From Roseateles_B sp041905785 (GTDB lineage Bacteria > Pseudomonadota > Gammaproteobacteria > Burkholderiales > Burkholderiaceae_C): a DNA stretch of 64,000 nt. The notes below the pieces were generated by a model that had not been told where the DNA came from, did no database searches, and saw only the letters and a list, made by a program, of their open reading frames with translations. Shown piece by piece: positions 29,833 to 39,973 of this stretch. The translations under genes were made by a program, and so were the position numbers. Every line of letters begins with the position of its first letter. Within the stretch, counting starts at the first letter, position 1. The stretch spans positions 62,001 to 126,000 of the forward strand of contig JAYRKJ010000002.1 in NCBI GenBank assembly GCA_041905785.1, in the 5' to 3' direction.

Positions 29833-30873
29833 ATGCCCTTCGGCACCCTGGAGCGCAATGCGCCGCCGCTGTTCCGCCAAGGCCCCTCGGCCTTGACGCG
29901 GCTGCTGCTGTGCGCGGCCTTTGCCATCTTCCTGATGGTGCTGGACGCTCGCTTCAAGCTGGCGCAGCCGGCGCGCACGGTCGTGGCGCTGGCGCTCAAT
30001 CCGGTGCAGCGCCTGCTGCTGTCGCCGGTCGACGCCTGGGAGAAGCTCGGCGACTATCTGCGCGGCATGGAGAAGGCCATGGCGGCCGAGGATCTGGCGC
30101 GGCGCCAGCTCGTGGCCCAGGCCGAGCGCCTGGCCCGGGCTCAGCAGCTGCAGGCCGAGAACCAGCGCCTGCGTGCCTTGCTCAAGATGCAAGCGGCGCA
30201 GACCCTCAGCTCGGTGGCGGCCGAGGTGCTGTATGAGGCCCCGGACCCGTACTCGCGCCGCGTCACCATCGACCGCGGCAGCCAGCACGGCGTGCGCCTG
30301 GCCTCGCCGGTGATCACCGAAGCTGGCGTGCTGGGCCAGGTGACGCGGGTGTACACCTTCTCGTCCGAGGTCACCCTCATCACCGACAAGGACGCGGCCA
30401 TTCCCGTGCTCAACACCCGCACCCAGCAGCGCGGCGTGGCATTTGGCGGGGAGCGTGGCCTGGAGCTGCGCTTCACGGCTGCCAATGCCGACATCCAGCC
30501 GGGCGACGTGCTGTCCACCTCGGGCCTGGACGGCATCTATCCGCCCGGCCTGCCGGTGGCGAAGGTGGGAGGCGTCGAGCGCCGCGGCGACACCAGCTTC
30601 GCCCGGGTGAGCCTGCAGGCGACGGTGCCGGTGGACAGCGTGCGCCATGTGCTGGTGCTGGCGCCGCTGGCCATCCATGAGGCAGCCCGCGCCGAGGCCG
30701 CCGAGGCGGCGGCCCAGGAGGCCCAGGCCCTGGCCGAGCGCAAGGCGCAGGCCAAGGCGGACGCCAAGCAGCGAGCCGCCGAGCAGAAGGCGGCTCGCGA
30801 AGCCGCCAAGGAAGCGGCCAAGGACGCTGGCAAGGAGCCTGCCAAGGACAGCAAGGGAGGGTCTCCGCGATGA
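29833..30873 (+). CDS. mreC: Rod shape-determining protein MreC
   Basis: A 346-residue periplasmic scaffold of the elongasome. It has an N-terminal membrane helix (residues about 17-36), a coiled coil (about 75-120), then the two beta-barrel domains with RGSQHGVRLASPVIT, VTLITDKDAAIPV and GDVLSTSGLDGIYPPGLPV. The last 65 residues form an unusually long Ala/Lys/Glu-rich tail after the conserved core, likely helical or disordered in the periplasm. It is 155 bases after mreB, and its stop overlaps mreD. Confidence 0.96.
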   Translation: MPFGTLERNAPPLFRQGPSALTRLLLCAAFAIFLMVLDARFKLAQPARTVVALALNPVQRLLLSPVDAWEKLGDYLRGMEKAMAAEDLARRQLVAQAERLARAQQLQAENQRLRALLKMQAAQTLSSVAAEVLYEAPDPYSRRVTIDRGSQHGVRLASPVITEAGVLGQVTRVYTFSSEVTLITDKDAAIPVLNTRTQQRGVAFGGERGLELRFTAANADIQPGDVLSTSGLDGIYPPGLPVAKVGGVERRGDTSFARVSLQATVPVDSVRHVLVLAPLAIHEAARAEAAEAAAQEAQALAERKAQAKADAKQRAAEQKAAREAAKEAAKDAGKEPAKDSKGGSPR

Positions 30874-31391
30874 TCATGCCGCGTGCTGCCGGCCAACTGC
30901 TGCTGCCGGCCAATCCCTTCTTCATCGCCTTCAGCCTGGTGCTGGCCCTGATGCTGGACATGATTCCGCTGGGACGCCAGCCCGCCATGCCGGACTTCCT
31001 GGCCATCGTGCTCGTGTTCTGGAATGTGCATCAGCCGCGCCGCGTCAACGTGGGCTGGGCCTTTCTCTTCGGCCTGCTGGTCGACGTGCATCACGGTGCG
31101 CTGCTGGGCCAGCATGCGCTGGCCTACAGCGGGCTGAGCTTCGGCGCCGTGGCGCTGCACCGCCGCCTGCCGTGGTTCTCGCGCTGGGGTCAGGCCTTGC
31201 ATGTGCTGCCGCTGTTCGCGCTGGCGCACGCCGTGTCCTTGGTGGTGCGTCTGGCCGTGGGCGGCATGGGGCCGGGCTGGTCCTTGCTGCTGGCGCCGGT
31301 CATCGAGGCTCTGCTGTGGCCCTTTGCCAGCTGGATCCTCCTGGCTCCGCAGCGCCGGCCGCCGGACCGCGACGAGCATCGTCCGCTGTGA
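30870..31391 (+). CDS. mreD: Rod shape-determining protein MreD
   Basis: A 173-residue inner-membrane protein with five or six helices. Family marks are FFIAFSLVLALMLDMIPLG, FLAIVLVFWNVHQPRRVNVGWAF split over two helices, and GLLVDVHHGALLGQHAL. It works with MreC and RodA in side-wall synthesis. The ATG overlaps the mreC stop (ATGA). Confidence 0.95.
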   Translation: MIMPRAAGQLLLPANPFFIAFSLVLALMLDMIPLGRQPAMPDFLAIVLVFWNVHQPRRVNVGWAFLFGLLVDVHHGALLGQHALAYSGLSFGAVALHRRLPWFSRWGQALHVLPLFALAHAVSLVVRLAVGGMGPGWSLLLAPVIEALLWPFASWILLAPQRRPPDRDEHRPL

Positions 31392-31410
31392 GCCCGCTTC
31401 GCCAGAGACC

Positions 31411-33477
31411 ATGACCCTGCTGCACAACGTCCACCAGGAGCAGTCGCGCTTTCGCGTGCGGGTGCTGGCGGCGGCCGGCTTCGTGCTGTTCTGCTTCGGC
31501 CTGCTGGCGGCGCGCCTGGTCTACCTGCAGGTGATGCAGCACGAGACCCTGCTCGAACGCGCCGAATCCAACCGCGTGACCGTGGTGCCCATCGTGCCGA
31601 ACCGCGGACTGATCGTGGACCGCAACGGCGTCGTGCTGGCCAGCAACTACTCCGCCTACACGCTGGAGATCACGCCCTCCAAGGTGGTGGACTTGGACGC
31701 AACCATCAATGAGTTGGCCGAGGTGGTGGAAATCCAGGCGCGGGACCGCAAGCGCTTCAAGCGCCTGATGGAGGAGAGCAAGAACTTCGAGTCCCTGCCG
31801 ATTCGCACCAAGCTGACGGACGCCGAGGTGGCCCGCTTCGCCGCCCAGCGCTTCCGCTTCCCGGGCGTGGATATCAAGGCGCGGCTCTTCCGCAGCTACC
31901 CGCTGGGCGAGGTGGGCAGCCATCTGATCGGCTACATCGGCCGCATCAACCAGGCCGAGAAGAAGGCGATGGACGAATGGGCGGACGAGGACGTCGCCAA
32001 CTACCGCGGCACCGAGTACATCGGCAAGCTGGGCCTCGAGCAGTACTACGAGCGCGAGCTGCATGGCCAGACCGGCTTCGAGCAGATGGAAACCAGCGCG
32101 GCCGGCCGCGCCGTGCGTCGCCTGCGCCATCAGCCGCCCACGCCGGGCAACACGCTCAAACTCTCCATCGACATCCGGCTGCAGGCCCTGGTCGAGGAGC
32201 TGTTCAAGGACCGCCGCGGCGCGCTGGTCGCCATCGACCCGCGCAACGGCGAGGTGCTGGCCTTCGTCTCCAAGCCCACCTTCGACCCCAATCTCTTCGT
32301 CGACGGCATCGACGCCGACAGCTGGGCCGCACTCAACGAGGACATCGACAAGCCGCTGCTCAACCGCGCGCTGCGCGGCACCTATCCGCCGGGCTCGACC
32401 TTCAAGCCGCTGATGGCCATGGCCGCGCTCAACAGCGGCAAGCGCTCCGCCAGCACGGTCATCATGGACAACCTGACCTACAGCTTCGGAGGCCGCACGT
32501 TCGGCAGCCCGGAGACCGACCGGCCCGGCCCCAAGGACATGCGCCTGGCCATCGTCAGCTCCTCCAATGTCTACTTCTACAGCCTGGCCAACGAGATGGG
32601 CGTGGACCTGATCCATGACCAACTGGAGCCCTTCGGCCTGGGCCGCAAGACCGGCATCGACCTGTTGGGCGAGGTCACGGGCGACCTGCCTTCACAGGAC
32701 TGGAAACGCAGGAAGTTCAGAAGGCCGGAGCAGCAGAAATGGTTTGCCGGCGAGACCATCTCGCTGGGCATCGGCCAGGGCTACAACAACTTCACCATGC
32801 TGCAGATGGCCACCGCCTACGCCACGCTCTCGACCGGCGGCCAGCGCTTCAAGCCGCGCCTGGTGCGCGAGATCGAGGACGTGGTCCAGCACCAGAGCCG
32901 GCGCATCGCCAGCGAAGCCCTGGACCCCATCCCGCTCAAACCTGAGCACGTGGACGTCATCCGCAACGCCATGAACGGCGTGACCCTGGAGGGCACGTCG
33001 CGCCAGGTCTTCATGGGTGCGCCCTACCAGAGCGGAGGCAAGACCGGCACAGCCCAGGCCGTCGGCCTGAAGGCGGGCGAGAAATACAGCAGCATCAAGG
33101 CGGACGAACACAAGCGGGACCACTCGCTCTACGTGGCCTTCGCGCCCGTGGACAAGCCTTCCATTGCATTGGCCGTGATCGTGGAGAACGCGGGCTGGGG
33201 CTCGAGCGCCGCAGCACCGATCGCTCGACGCGTCTTCGACTACGCCTTGCTGGGTCTGTACCCCAGCGAGGAAGACATCGTCCTGACCCAGCAAGGCAAG
33301 ACCATGGCGCCAGTGGGCACGCCGCGCAAGGCCAGCGAGGTGCCGTTGCCTGGCCAGTCAGCGCTGGTGCCGCTGTCGGCGGCGGCGGCTTCGGCGCCGG
33401 GCGCTGCGGCCAGCCGACCCACCACGCCTGCGCGGCTCGCCGCTGCGCCAGCGGCGGCCAGCGGAGCCCGCCCATGA
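31411..33477 (+). CDS. mrdA: Penicillin-binding protein 2, elongasome transpeptidase
   Basis: A 688-residue class B PBP that cross-links side-wall peptidoglycan together with RodA. It has one N-terminal membrane helix (VLAAAGFVLFCFGLLAARLV), the pedestal domain with RGLIVDRNGVVLA, and a transpeptidase domain with the catalytic Ser in YPPGSTFKPL, SSNVYFY (SxN motif) and KTGTAQ. The C-terminal 60 residues are Ala/Pro/Ser-rich and probably disordered. The ATG at 31411 gives the family-typical N-terminus. Longer readings run into mreD. Its end overlaps rodA by four bases. Confidence 0.96.
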   Translation: MTLLHNVHQEQSRFRVRVLAAAGFVLFCFGLLAARLVYLQVMQHETLLERAESNRVTVVPIVPNRGLIVDRNGVVLASNYSAYTLEITPSKVVDLDATINELAEVVEIQARDRKRFKRLMEESKNFESLPIRTKLTDAEVARFAAQRFRFPGVDIKARLFRSYPLGEVGSHLIGYIGRINQAEKKAMDEWADEDVANYRGTEYIGKLGLEQYYERELHGQTGFEQMETSAAGRAVRRLRHQPPTPGNTLKLSIDIRLQALVEELFKDRRGALVAIDPRNGEVLAFVSKPTFDPNLFVDGIDADSWAALNEDIDKPLLNRALRGTYPPGSTFKPLMAMAALNSGKRSASTVIMDNLTYSFGGRTFGSPETDRPGPKDMRLAIVSSSNVYFYSLANEMGVDLIHDQLEPFGLGRKTGIDLLGEVTGDLPSQDWKRRKFRRPEQQKWFAGETISLGIGQGYNNFTMLQMATAYATLSTGGQRFKPRLVREIEDVVQHQSRRIASEALDPIPLKPEHVDVIRNAMNGVTLEGTSRQVFMGAPYQSGGKTGTAQAVGLKAGEKYSSIKADEHKRDHSLYVAFAPVDKPSIALAVIVENAGWGSSAAAPIARRVFDYALLGLYPSEEDIVLTQQGKTMAPVGTPRKASEVPLPGQSALVPLSAAAASAPGAAASRPTTPARLAAAPAAASGARP

Positions 33478-34631
33478 ATGACAGCTTCAGCGTGCGTGCC
33501 CTGCGCGGCCGCATCCAGCCCTGGCTCGAGGGCCTGGACTGGCCCCTGCTCATCGCCGTGTTCTGGCTGATGGGCCTGGGCCTGCTGTGCATGTACTCGG
33601 CCGGCTATGACCACGGCACCCGCTTTGTCGACCACCTGCGCAACACCTTGCTGAGCCTGGCCGTGATGCTGGTCATGGCCCAGCTGCCGCCGCAGCGCCT
33701 GATCAAGATCGCCGTGCCGCTCTACAGCATCGGCTTGATGCTGCTGTTGGCGACGGCGCTGTTCGGCGTCACCAAAAAGGGCGCGACGCGCTGGCTCAAC
33801 GTGGGCATCACGCAGATCCAGCCCTCGGAGATCCTCAAGATCGCGATGCCGTTGATGCTGGCCTGGTGGTTCCAGAAGCGCGAAGGCCAGCTGCGCCTGC
33901 CGGATTTCCTGGCCGCCTTCGTGCTGCTGGGCCTGCCGGTGGGGCTGATCGCCAAGCAGCCGGACCTGGGCACTTCCCTGCTGGTGCTGGCGGCCGGGCT
34001 CTACGTCATTTTCTTCGCCGGCCTGTCCTGGAAGCTCATCCTGCCGGTGATGGCCGCCGGCGGCATCGGCATCGCGGCCTTGGTGATGAGCGAGGAGCAG
34101 ATCTGCCAGCCGGAGGTCACCTGGCCGGTGCTGCGCGAATACCAGAAGCACCGCGTCTGCACCCTGCTGGACCCCAGCAAGGATCCGCTGGGCAAGGGCT
34201 TCCACGTGATCCAGGGGGGGATCGCCATCGGCTCCGGCGGCGTGACCGGCAAGGGCTTCATGAAGGGCACGCAGACCCATCTGGAATTCATCCCCGAGCG
34301 CACCACCGACTTCATCTTCGCGGCCTATGGCGAGGAGTTCGGCCTGATCGGGGCGGCGGCGCTGCTGCTGGGCTTTACCGCCCTGATCCTGCGCGGCCTG
34401 ATGATTGCCTTCGAGGCGCCCACGCTGTTCGGCCGCCTGATGGCCGGCGCCGTCACCCTGTCCTTCTTCACCTATGTGTTCGTGAACATGGGCATGGTCA
34501 GCGGCATCCTCCCGGTGGTGGGCGTGCCGCTGCCCTTCATCTCCTATGGCGGCACGGCCATGGTGATGCTGGGCTTGAGTCTGGGCATTTTGCTGAGCAT
34601 CGCCAAGTCCAGGCGCTACAAGCGCCACTGA
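33474..34631 (+). CDS. rodA: Peptidoglycan glycosyltransferase RodA
   Basis: A 385-residue SEDS-family polymerase with ten membrane helices. Marks include TKKGATRWLNVGITQIQPSE, AKQPDLGTSLLVL with the conserved Asp, GSGGVTGKGFMKGTQTHLEF split by loops, FIPERTTDFIFAAYGEEFG, and the closing GVPLPFISYGGTAMV. It polymerises lipid II along the side wall with PBP2. ATGA overlap with mrdA gives tight coupling. Last gene of the shape operon. Confidence 0.97.
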   Translation: MNDSFSVRALRGRIQPWLEGLDWPLLIAVFWLMGLGLLCMYSAGYDHGTRFVDHLRNTLLSLAVMLVMAQLPPQRLIKIAVPLYSIGLMLLLATALFGVTKKGATRWLNVGITQIQPSEILKIAMPLMLAWWFQKREGQLRLPDFLAAFVLLGLPVGLIAKQPDLGTSLLVLAAGLYVIFFAGLSWKLILPVMAAGGIGIAALVMSEEQICQPEVTWPVLREYQKHRVCTLLDPSKDPLGKGFHVIQGGIAIGSGGVTGKGFMKGTQTHLEFIPERTTDFIFAAYGEEFGLIGAAALLLGFTALILRGLMIAFEAPTLFGRLMAGAVTLSFFTYVFVNMGMVSGILPVVGVPLPFISYGGTAMVMLGLSLGILLSIAKSRRYKRH

Positions 34632-34680
34632 GGCCACCGAGGCCCGCGGAGGAGCCAGCTCAGCCGTGTTGCAGGGGCAT

Positions 34681-36207
34681 TCACGCCTTGGCGGCTTCCC
34701 CGCCGTCCGCGCTGGCGGCGGGCTCGGCCAGCGGATGCGCATGGAAGCGGATGGTGAAGCGGGCGCCCGGCCCCATGCCATCGGCCTCGACCACGCCGGG
34801 GCGGCGCGGGCGCGCGTCGTCCAGGGTCAGCTCCGCCTCGTGCTGCTGGGCGATCTCGCGCACGATGGCCAGTCCGAGGCCGGAGCCGTCCACATTGGTT
34901 CCCAGGGCCCGGTAGAAGGGCTGGAAGACCTGTTGCCGCTCGGCCTCGGCGATACCCGGCCCGGAGTCCTCCACCTGCAGCACGCAGACCTGGCCGAAGG
35001 GGTCCTCCACAATGCGCACGGTGATGGTGCCGCCAGGTGGGGTGTAGAGCAGCGCGTTGTCGACCAGGTTGCGAATCAGCTCGCGGATCAGGATGGGGTG
35101 GCCCAGGATGCGCAGGCTGCTGCGCTCCTCATCCGGCCCTTCGTAGCCCAGGTCCAGGCGCTTGTCCAGCGCGCGGGGGACGAAGTCCCGCACCGTCTCC
35201 ATCGCGATCTCGGGCAGATTGATCTCCGAGCGCCGCGCCGCGTGTTCCTGGTCCTCGGCCCGGGCCATCGCCAGCAACTGGTTGACCATGTGGGCAGCGC
35301 GCTGGCTGGACAGGGCGATCTGCTGCAGCGAACGCTTCAGCTCCTGCGGCGAGGTGCGGCCCTCGTCGATCTCGCGCTGGGCGAGTTCGGCTTGCGTGCG
35401 CAGACCGGCCAAGGGCGTCTTGAGCTGATGAGCGGCATCGGCGAGGAAATGCTTCTGCCTGCTGAGCGACAGGTCCAGCCGCTGCAGCAGGTCGTTGATC
35501 GCGTGCACCAGTGGCGCGACCTCATCGGGGATGCGGCGCTCGTCGATGGGGCTGAGGTCGGAACTGTCGCGCGAGCGGATGCGGCGCTGCAGCTCGTTGA
35601 GCGGTGCGATGCCGCGCGCCAGCGCCAGCCAGACCAGCAGCACGGCCAGGGGCAGGATGACGAACTGCGGCAGGATCACGCCCTTGATGATTTCGTTGGT
35701 GAGCCGCGAGCGCTTGCCCAGCGTCTCGGCCACCTGCACCAGCATCGGCCCCTTGCCGCCGCCTTCCGGCGTCACCCACAGATAGGCCACGCGCACGCTT
35801 TCGTTGTTGACCTCGTCGTCGCGAAATCGCAGCTCCCAGGGCGTTCCGGCCTCGTCGGCATTGGGCGTGGGAAGTTCCTTGTCGCCGCTGAGGAACTCGC
35901 CGCGCGGTCCCTGGACCAGGTAGTAGATGGTGTCTGACTCATCGGCACGCAGCAGCGCGGCGGCCTCGGGCGCGAGGGCGTAGCGCGAGCGGGCGCTGGC
36001 GGCGGCGGGGTTGCGGGGTTCGGCCGCCACCTGCAGACCCAGCGAGCGGGCCATCTCGCCCAGCTCGCGGTCGTAGGGCTTGCTGGCGATGCCTTGTGCG
36101 ACCAGCCAGGTCAGTGCGACGCTGATGGGCCAGATCACCAGCAGCGGGGCGAGCATCCAATCCAGGATCTCGCCGAACAGCGAACGCTGGCCGCCGTCAG
36201 CTGCCAT
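34681..36207 (-). CDS. Sensor histidine kinase, TctE/QseC-like
   Basis: A 508-residue membrane kinase. It has two membrane helices (residues about 17-38 and 178-200) flanking a periplasmic domain of the 2CSK_N type found in TctE, then a HAMP-like linker and a dimerisation helix with the phosphate-accepting His in DAAHQLKTPLAGL. The ATPase boxes are LIRNLVDNALLYTPPGG (N), EDSGPGI (G1) and GSGLGLAIV (G2). It pairs with the response regulator 77 bases upstream. TctE/TctD pairs usually govern uptake of tricarboxylates, but no such transporter is nearby, so the stimulus is unknown. Confidence 0.93.
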   Translation of the reverse strand: MAADGGQRSLFGEILDWMLAPLLVIWPISVALTWLVAQGIASKPYDRELGEMARSLGLQVAAEPRNPAAASARSRYALAPEAAALLRADESDTIYYLVQGPRGEFLSGDKELPTPNADEAGTPWELRFRDDEVNNESVRVAYLWVTPEGGGKGPMLVQVAETLGKRSRLTNEIIKGVILPQFVILPLAVLLVWLALARGIAPLNELQRRIRSRDSSDLSPIDERRIPDEVAPLVHAINDLLQRLDLSLSRQKHFLADAAHQLKTPLAGLRTQAELAQREIDEGRTSPQELKRSLQQIALSSQRAAHMVNQLLAMARAEDQEHAARRSEINLPEIAMETVRDFVPRALDKRLDLGYEGPDEERSSLRILGHPILIRELIRNLVDNALLYTPPGGTITVRIVEDPFGQVCVLQVEDSGPGIAEAERQQVFQPFYRALGTNVDGSGLGLAIVREIAQQHEAELTLDDARPRRPGVVEADGMGPGARFTIRFHAHPLAEPAASADGGEAAKA

Positions 36208-36232
36208 GGGTCTTGCGCGCGCGGTTGAGTGG

Positions 36233-36246
36233 CAAGACCTGACCCC
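36233..36246 (+). repeat. Dispersed 14-mer, copy 3
   Basis: CAAGACCTGACCCC lies in the gap between the histidine-kinase and response-regulator genes. Confidence 0.8.
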
Positions 36247-36283
36247 TCGGGATGTTCAGCGCTTCATGCCCACGGGCGCACAT

Positions 36284-36955
<672 letters not shown>

Positions 36956-37075
36956 GCTTGTCTCCTTGGCCGTCGCCGCCCGGACTGCAAGGACGGTGGC
37001 TTTGTCCGCCATTCTAGGGACTGGGGCCGACCTCGAGCTCCTGCCACGGCTTGTCAGCAGGGGTGGCACCAACTA

Positions 37076-37104
37076 CTGTACAAACATACAGATTGGGCCA
37101 TAAT
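37076..37104 (+). promoter_or_regulatory. LexA (SOS) box and recA promoter
   Basis: CTGTACAAACATACAG (37076-37091) is an exact CTGT-N8-ACAG LexA site. CATAAT (37099-37104) is a good -10 with the box covering the -35 region, so LexA would block RNA polymerase until DNA damage. The recA ATG is 24 bases past the -10. Confidence 0.92.
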
Positions 37105-37127
37105 GCGCGCAATCTCAGGAGCAATCA

Positions 37128-38180
37128 ATGGACGCCCCCGCAAAGACTGCGAACACCGCCGTGAACACCGAAAAAGCCAAGGCCCTGCAGGCCGCACTCG
37201 CCCAGATCGAAAAGCAGTTCGGCAAGGGTTCCATCATGCGCCTGGGTGAGGGCGAGAAGATCGAAGACATCCAGGTCGTCTCGACCGGCTCCTTGGGCCT
37301 GGACATCGCCCTGGGCGTCGGCGGTCTGCCGCGCGGGCGGGTGGTCGAGATCTATGGTCCTGAGTCTTCCGGCAAGACCACCCTGACCCTGCAGGTGATC
37401 GCCGAGATGCAGAAGCTCAGCGGCGTCTGCGCCTTCATCGACGCTGAGCACGCCCTGGACGTGCAGTACGCACAGAAGCTGGGCGTGAACCTCCAGGACC
37501 TGCTGATCAGCCAGCCGGACACCGGCGAGCAGGCCCTGGAAATCGTGGACGCCCTGGTGCGCTCGGGTTCGGTCGACCTGATCATCGTGGACTCGGTCGC
37601 CGCGCTGACCCCCAAGGCCGAGCTGGAAGGTGAGATGGGCGACGCCCTGCCCGGCCTGCAGGCTCGCCTGATGAGCCAGGCCCTGCGCAAGCTGACGGCC
37701 ACCATCAAGAAGACCAACTGCACGGTTGTCTTCATCAACCAGATCCGCATGAAGATCGGCGTGATGTTCGGCTCGCCCGAAACCACTACCGGCGGCAATG
37801 CGCTCAAGTTCTATGCCTCGGTGCGCCTGGACATCCGCCGCATCGGCTCCATCAAGAAGGGCGAAGAGGTCATCGGCTCCGAGACCAAAGTCAAGGTAGT
37901 GAAGAACAAGGTCTCGCCGCCCTTCAAGACGGCCGAGTTCGACATTCTTTATGGCGAAGGCATCAGCCGTGAGGGCGAGATCATCGACATGGGTGTGACC
38001 GCCAAGGTGGTGGACAAGTCCGGCGCCTGGTATGCCTACAAGGGCGAGAAGATCGGCCAAGGCAAGGACAACGCCCGCGAGTTCCTGCGCGAGAACCCGG
38101 ACCTGGCCATCGAAATCGAAAACAAGATCCGCGAGTCCCTGGGCATTCCGCTGATCGGCGCGGTGGCAGACACCGAGTAA
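37128..38180 (+). CDS. recA: Recombinase A
   Basis: A 350-residue DNA recombinase that pairs homologous strands and triggers LexA self-cleavage. Core marks are the Walker A loop GPESSGKTTL, IDAEHALDVQYA, LIIVDSVAALTPKAE, and the DNA-binding loop 2 region MFGSPETTTGGNALKFYAS. Length is normal. A LexA box lies immediately upstream. recX follows after one intervening gene. Confidence 0.98.
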   Translation: MDAPAKTANTAVNTEKAKALQAALAQIEKQFGKGSIMRLGEGEKIEDIQVVSTGSLGLDIALGVGGLPRGRVVEIYGPESSGKTTLTLQVIAEMQKLSGVCAFIDAEHALDVQYAQKLGVNLQDLLISQPDTGEQALEIVDALVRSGSVDLIIVDSVAALTPKAELEGEMGDALPGLQARLMSQALRKLTATIKKTNCTVVFINQIRMKIGVMFGSPETTTGGNALKFYASVRLDIRRIGSIKKGEEVIGSETKVKVVKNKVSPPFKTAEFDILYGEGISREGEIIDMGVTAKVVDKSGAWYAYKGEKIGQGKDNAREFLRENPDLAIEIENKIRESLGIPLIGAVADTE

Positions 38181-38277
38181 GCCAGCCTTCGTCAGTCACC
38201 CTGCCTGGGCGGCTCAGCGGCTCCCTTCCCGAGCCGGGCCTCGTTCCCCAGCGTGAGGCCTCCGCGGCCTTCCCTTC

Positions 38278-38793
38278 ATGATCATGCGTGTTCCGTCCGA
38301 GCCCTGCCTCCCCCAGCCCAACGGGCCGCTGCAGGCCCAGGCTCGGGCCCTGGTGCAACGCTTCTGGGCGCTGTACCAGGGCCGCCAGTGGGCGCAGGCC
38401 CAAGCCTTGCTGGCGCCCCAGGCGGAGTGCCTGTGGTGGGCCACGCAAGAGCGTTTCCGTGGTGCTGATGCCGTCGTCCATGTGAACGCGGTGTATCCCG
38501 AAGGGTGGACGATTCGCCTGCTGGACCTGCAGTCCCTGGCGGATGGTCGCGTGCTGAGCCTGGTTCGTGTGGATCAGGACGGGCACAGCTTCTATGCCAA
38601 CAGTTACTTCCACGTCAGGGATGGCCTGATCCAGCAGATCGACGAGTACTGGTCCGACGTGCAGCCGGCACCGGCTTGGCGGCGGGATCCCTTGGCGCCG
38701 CTGGTGGGGCGAAGCAGCATGCCGACGGATCGGCGCCAGGGCCAGTCGCTCCTCCCGCCGGATGCAGCGCCAGGATCGCCGGGGCAGGACTGA
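38278..38793 (+). CDS. NTF2-like (SnoaL-type) protein
   Basis: A 171-residue protein with the cone-shaped NTF2/SnoaL fold pattern: an N-terminal helix LVQRFWALYQGRQWAQAQAL, then WWATQERFRGADAVV, VLSLVRVDQDGHSFYANSYF and DGLIQQIDEYWSD. The C-terminal 35 residues are low complexity. Such proteins bind or isomerise small molecules or serve as ligand sensors. No specific role can be assigned. It sits between recA and recX, a position also used by small genes in related bacteria, and may be part of the SOS transcript. Confidence 0.75.
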   Translation: MIMRVPSEPCLPQPNGPLQAQARALVQRFWALYQGRQWAQAQALLAPQAECLWWATQERFRGADAVVHVNAVYPEGWTIRLLDLQSLADGRVLSLVRVDQDGHSFYANSYFHVRDGLIQQIDEYWSDVQPAPAWRRDPLAPLVGRSSMPTDRRQGQSLLPPDAAPGSPGQD

Positions 38794-38856
38794 CGCTGCG
38801 ACGCTGGGGCCGGCATGGGTTGGTGCACGGGGCTGGATTTGAGCAAGAACACTCGC

Positions 38857-39681
38857 ATGGCCGGACGCAAGTCACCCCTCAGCCTGAAGGCGCGGGCCAT
38901 CGCGCTGCTGGCCCAGCGCGAGCACAGCGTGGCCGAGCTGCGGCGCAAGCTGCTGCGCCTGGCCCAGCAGCGCGACTGGCAGATCTGGGAAGAGGCGCAG
39001 CAGCCTGTGGCGCACAAGCCAGCGTCGCGAGAGGCCCAAGGGATCCCTGGCGCGTCGAGCGGCGCCGATGCAGGCGATCCCACCGCAGCGCGCCACGCGG
39101 CACCCGAGGATCTGCGCTTGGCCGAGCATCGCCGCGTCGGCAGCTTCGACCTGGATGAGGACTGGGTCCGGCCTCCGGATCACGCCGACGCTCACTCCCA
39201 TCCCCGCACCCGTTCGGAGCCATCCGCTCACCACCGGCCCGCCCAGCCAGACCGGCCCAGCGTACACAGCAGGCAGGCCTTGAGCGCCGTCCTGGACGAA
39301 CAAGGCCATCAGGCTCGCGCCGAAGAAGTTGAGCTGCTGCTGCAGTGGCTTCAGCAGCGGGGCTATCTCAGCGAATCCCGCCTCGTGGAGTCACGCATCA
39401 ACGCGCGGGCGGCCCGCTACGGCAATTTGCGCATCCGCCAGGAGTTGAAGCAGCTAGGCGTTGCGCCGGACGAAGAGCAGCAGGCCAGGCTCAAGGAGAG
39501 CGAGCTCGAGCGCGCCCGCGAAGTCTGGCGCCGCAAGTTTGGTGGGGAGATGCCTGCCGATGCTGCCAGCCGTGCCAAGCAGATGCGCTTCCTGGCAGCG
39601 CGTGGGTTCTCGTCCGATGTGGTGCGCCAGGTCTTGCGCGCCGAGGGCGAGCAAGGCGATGCTGCCGAGCTGGAGTGCTGA
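38857..39681 (+). CDS. recX: RecA regulator RecX with large internal insertion
   Basis: A 274-residue RecX protein, which binds in the groove of the RecA filament and limits its activity. The first helical repeat (LSLKARAIALLAQREHSVAEL) and the later repeats (LLQWLQQRGYLSESRLVESR, LRIRQELKQLGVAP, KQMRFLAARGFSSDVVRQV) are intact. Between them, residues of about 40-150 are an Ala/His/Pro/Asp-rich stretch of some 100 residues not found in ordinary RecX (about 150-170 residues). Reading frame and codon use are intact, so this is an insertion and not a frameshift. The ATG at 38857 is the family-typical start. Confidence 0.88.
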   Translation: MAGRKSPLSLKARAIALLAQREHSVAELRRKLLRLAQQRDWQIWEEAQQPVAHKPASREAQGIPGASSGADAGDPTAARHAAPEDLRLAEHRRVGSFDLDEDWVRPPDHADAHSHPRTRSEPSAHHRPAQPDRPSVHSRQALSAVLDEQGHQARAEEVELLLQWLQQRGYLSESRLVESRINARAARYGNLRIRQELKQLGVAPDEEQQARLKESELERAREVWRRKFGGEMPADAASRAKQMRFLAARGFSSDVVRQVLRAEGEQGDAAELEC

Positions 39682-39913
39682 GGACGCTGGGCCGTGCGGA
39701 CGGCTGCGACGGCTTGCTTGCCTGGCCAGCACGGTTGCTGGCGGCCAGCCTGGCGCTGGCGCCCGCAGCAGCTTCCGCACCGAGGTTTCCGCATCCAGGC
39801 TTGCGCCCCAACGGTTCGCCACCAACGGGCCCGCACCAAGAAGAGGCGCCTCGACAGCCTCGCGACAGGCTTGGTGCAGCGCAACATGCTACATTGGCGG
39901 CCTGCGCAAGCGC

Positions 39914-39949
39914 GCCCGCCGGTCTGACGAGGCCTGCGGGCCGTTTTTT
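39914..39949 (+). terminator. Possible terminator ahead of the DUF2889 gene
   Basis: GCCCGC (39914-39919) can pair with GCGGGC (39936-39941), followed by six T (39944-39949). The large loop and the 230-base distance from recX make this a weak call. The rest of the 39682-39973 gap holds no gene I can support. Confidence 0.3.
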
Positions 39950-39973
39950 GCGCCCTTGCACCGCCGCTGTTCC

